A stretch of 64,000 bases of DNA from Neodiprion pinetum (taxonomy: Eukaryota > Arthropoda > Insecta > Hymenoptera > Diprionidae): positions 3,412,501 through 3,476,500 of the forward strand of contig NC_060237.1 in the NCBI RefSeq assembly GCF_021155775.2, written 5' to 3'. Positions within the stretch are counted from its first letter, which is position 1; the number at the start of each line of letters is the position of its first letter. The notes under the pieces were generated by a model, which made no database searches, had not been told where the DNA came from, and was given only the letters and a program-made list of their open reading frames with translations. Shown one piece after another: positions 61,334-64,000 of this stretch. A program made the position numbers and the translations under genes.

Positions 61334-63926
61334 ATGAGCGAACAGCCGCAGTGCAAGAAGAGCAAGATGACGAGCTCGTTGGATCAGCTAAAAACGCTTA
61401 CCACAGTTGTCGCCGACACTGGCGATTTCCAAGGTAAAGGAGATTCGTATCGCTTAACATTACACTACACCTTATGCGACGCGAATCTTACATTATTTAC
61501 CGATATTACATCACGAATTAAACATCTCACGCGTCAGAATGATTTGCGATTTATTATTTCCAGCAGTTCGGTGCGGTCTCATTCACCTGTAGTAATTGTT
61601 TCAGCATTCGTTTGTTTCCAATTCGTATATCTCGCAGGTTATCTTATCGGCAAGACGTGCAACCACCTGTACCGAAGAATTAGAAAAATACGCGATGTAA
61701 TACGCGTGCAGATTAAAGCGTAACGCGGAATCGTTCGTTTCTAAAGAAAAAAAAAAAAACGCATGAATTGAATTTACACCAAATGACATTGACCGTTGCG
61801 TGAAAGTCATTCAATAATCATTCAAAGGTCCCTCATGTGCCGCAAAAACACGCGTTCGAATGGCGCAACATTATCGATAACTATCGTTGATAGTACATCG
61901 AATGTTTCAAATTCAAATTATAAATGAAAATTGTTTCGTTATCTACTTAGAGTTGAAATTTCGAAAGAACTAGGCCTTTCAAACATCTCCATGAAGCGAT
62001 GGCTACAGAATACCTGTTGCATGTTTGTAACAGCAGTGTAATTTCGGTATGAGATTATCGAAAAAACTTACTTTTTATTTGTTCAGTCTTGCAAAAACAT
62101 AGTTTGAAAACTATGCCTTCATAAAAATTGTTATAATTCAATGTTAGATGGAATATTATCTTGTGTTGTAATTCAATGTTCTGTATTAATATTATAATAT
62201 ATATGTATTCCAACATATTTATCTTGTCTAAGAATGTAAGATACATTTGATTGATAGTTAAAAATTCTATTTACAAGCTATGGAAAAATTTAAACCCACT
62301 GATGCTACAACAAACCCATCTCTAATTCTCGCTGCTGCGACCGACAAGAAATATGCTCACCTAATTGACAAGGCTGTGCAGTATGGAGCTAAAGTTGGAA
62401 CGTGAGTTGTGAACGAGTAAATGCATCTCTCTCATTTCTCTTAAATAGGAAACGAAGCGAAAATTGATTGAAGAATTATAGTTCCCTATTTCTGTTCTGA
62501 CTATCCATTTAAATGTCTGATAACGGAGAATCCCCTAAATTCATGAAAGTCCGTTGAACGTTTAACTTGTGAAACATCCGAGCAAAATTATGAAATTATT
62601 ATTTTTACATTCCTTATTTTTTCGTAACATTTTGTAACGGCACGCTGTAGTTGGAAAAAATAAAAACCATTTCTCTAGCCACGAAAACTGAATTAATCAA
62701 CCAGTTTCGGGCGTATTTTATATCATACATGATATACCGAAACAATTCACTTGCGTTAGAAGTTGTGAAATTTTTAGGACTTCTGATGTCAGTCAATTAT
62801 TTCAGTATATTATTTATAAAAAAATGAGAGTAGAATTTGCAATGATACAGCTAAAACTTGTTTAAAAGGTTATCCCATATTGTGAAGTTGTCTGAGATTT
62901 GAGAAAGCGAGATGAACTGTGTCTGTGAAATACGAATCAAACAGTCGAGAACAATAAAAACAGAAAATTATAACGGGTCGTTATATATTACGCCCATTGA
63001 ACGTTTACCGGATATTCAAGAATCCGGGGTTATAGCTTATCGATAAGAAATAATGTGAGATCCCTTATCTCCTAACTTGATGATAGGCCATTATATATTA
63101 TGCTCGTTAAACGTTTAACAGATGTTCATGAATCCGGAACTATAGTTTATCAATACAAAATAATGTAAGATTCCTTATCTCCTGACTTGATAAACCAAGC
63201 AAGACAAGAATTCGGTGTATTTAACAGAAATATTAATTCACAACATTTAGAACACTGGCTGAACAAACTGAGGCGGCTATTGATATGACGTGCGTCCTTT
63301 TCGGACAAGCAATTCTGAAAATTGTACCTGGACGAGTTTCTACTGAAGTTGACGCTAGACTTTCGTTTGATAAGGAAGCTAGCATTGAAAAAGCTAAGAA
63401 ACTCATTTCCTTGTATGAGGAAGCTGGGATTAGTAAAGAACGTATTCTTATAAAGCTTGCATCTACATGGGAAGGCATCCAGGCAGCCAAGTAAGTTCTA
63501 ACTTTAACGATAAGCAGACTGCGCGTATTCAAATGGTTCCAGATTTTGTTAATATAATATCTGCATTATGTTTTATCAAGGGAACTCGAAACGAAGTACG
63601 GAATTCACTGCAACTTGACTCTTCTGTTTTCATTTGCTCAAGCCATCGCATGTGCTGAAGCCGGTGTGACTTTGATCTCTCCATTTGTGGGACGAATTCT
63701 CGATTGGTGAGAATCTCGATTTTGCTGCATAAAATTCCGCTTCGGTCGACACGCGAACCAATTCAAACTCTGAAACTTTTGTTCTCCAGGTACGTCGCGA
63801 ACACTAATAACAAGTCATACGAAGCCAAGGAGGACCCCGGAGTCATTTCCGTAACCAAGATTTACAACTATTATAAAAAGTATGGGTATAAAACCGTTGT
63901 GATGGGCGCATCCTTCAGAAATGTTG
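61334..63926 (+). CDS. Taldo: Transaldolase (partial, cut by the window end)
   Basis: Five exons in view: 61334-61433, 62278-62401, 63251-63490, 63581-63706 and 63790-63926; about 242 of the usual 330 or so residues. Seen: the beta-1 segment VVADTGDFQ with the catalytic Asp (about 28), PTDATTNPSLILAA, and the Schiff-base Lys143 in ILIKLASTWEGIQAAK; then CNLTLLFSFAQAIACAEAGV, ISPFVGRILDWY and VVMGASFRNVG. Family knowledge: this cytosolic pentose-phosphate enzyme transfers a dihydroxyacetone unit from sedoheptulose-7-phosphate to glyceraldehyde-3-phosphate. The N-terminal extension MSEQPQCKKSKM resembles that of other animal transaldolases. The last donor (GTCAGT) is non-consensus; the remaining exons lie to the right. 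Confidence 0.95.
62981..63200 (+). repeat. Imperfect 110-bp tandem duplication in transaldolase intron 2
   Basis: Two copies (62981-63090 and 63091-63200) share TTATATATTA at their starts, then ACGTTTA, GAATCCGG, TAATGT-AGAT and CCTTATCTCCT-ACTTGAT at the same offsets. Roughly four-fifths of positions look identical by eye. It ends about 50 bp before the exon 3 acceptor. Confidence 0.85.
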
Positions 63927-64000
63927 GTCAGTATACATATATTGCAAAACATTTACACACTGCGTTTAGAATGATCCAGCAGTTAGTCATTATCAAAATA

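Overview
The window is animal nuclear DNA, almost certainly from an insect. It is AT-rich, its genes are split by GT-AG introns, and its proteins resemble insect families (muscle LIM protein Mlp84B, Mp20, concertina-type G-alpha, Tollip). A hymenopteran such as a sawfly fits the overall look, but nothing here proves the order. No rRNA, tRNA, CRISPR array or operon was seen.

Layout, left to right. 1-0.9 kb: last coding exon of a calponin-family muscle protein (Mp20, +). 0.9-9 kb: non-coding, with a MEF2-like site and a possible non-coding first exon of the next gene. 9-16.5 kb: a five-LIM Mlp84B gene (+), with duplicated alternative exons inside LIM2 and a probable one-LIM short isoform. 17.4-18.0 kb: a 624-bp non-autonomous inverted-repeat transposon. 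20.4-31.4 kb: a Phox2 paired-like homeobox gene (-) with two introns of about 5 kb and a GC-rich first exon. 36.9-40.1 kb: the XPC/Rad4 nucleotide-excision-repair gene (+). 43.2-46.3 kb: a TMEM86 lysoplasmalogenase-type membrane protein (-). 47.6-49.1 kb: a G-alpha12/13 (concertina) gene (+). 51.4-52.9 kb: Tollip (+). 53.8-55.1 kb: PEX16 (-). 56.7-58.9 kb: a UDP-galactose-type nucleotide-sugar transporter (+). 61.3 kb to the right edge: transaldolase (+), cut by the window end.

The right half (36-64 kb) is a compact block of broadly expressed single-copy genes with divergent or convergent neighbours and no shared pathway. The left half has long non-coding stretches around tissue-restricted genes: two muscle genes in tandem and a developmental homeobox gene.

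The most unusual structure is in Mlp84B. LIM2 is encoded by a constant first exon followed by two alternative versions of each remaining part, in the order A-B-C-D (13356-14845). A and B are both 97 nt with phases 0 to 1, and C and D both run from phase 1 to phase 2. Including both members of a pair breaks the frame, so each pair must be used exclusively. B+C gives the ordinary Mlp84B LIM2; A+D gives a different LIM2 with an unusual tail. In addition, most phase-2 donors after LIM domains create an in-frame stop if not spliced, so the locus could produce proteins with one to five LIM domains.

Exon boundaries come from reading frame, GT/AG signals and recalled family sequences. No alignment or RNA data were available.
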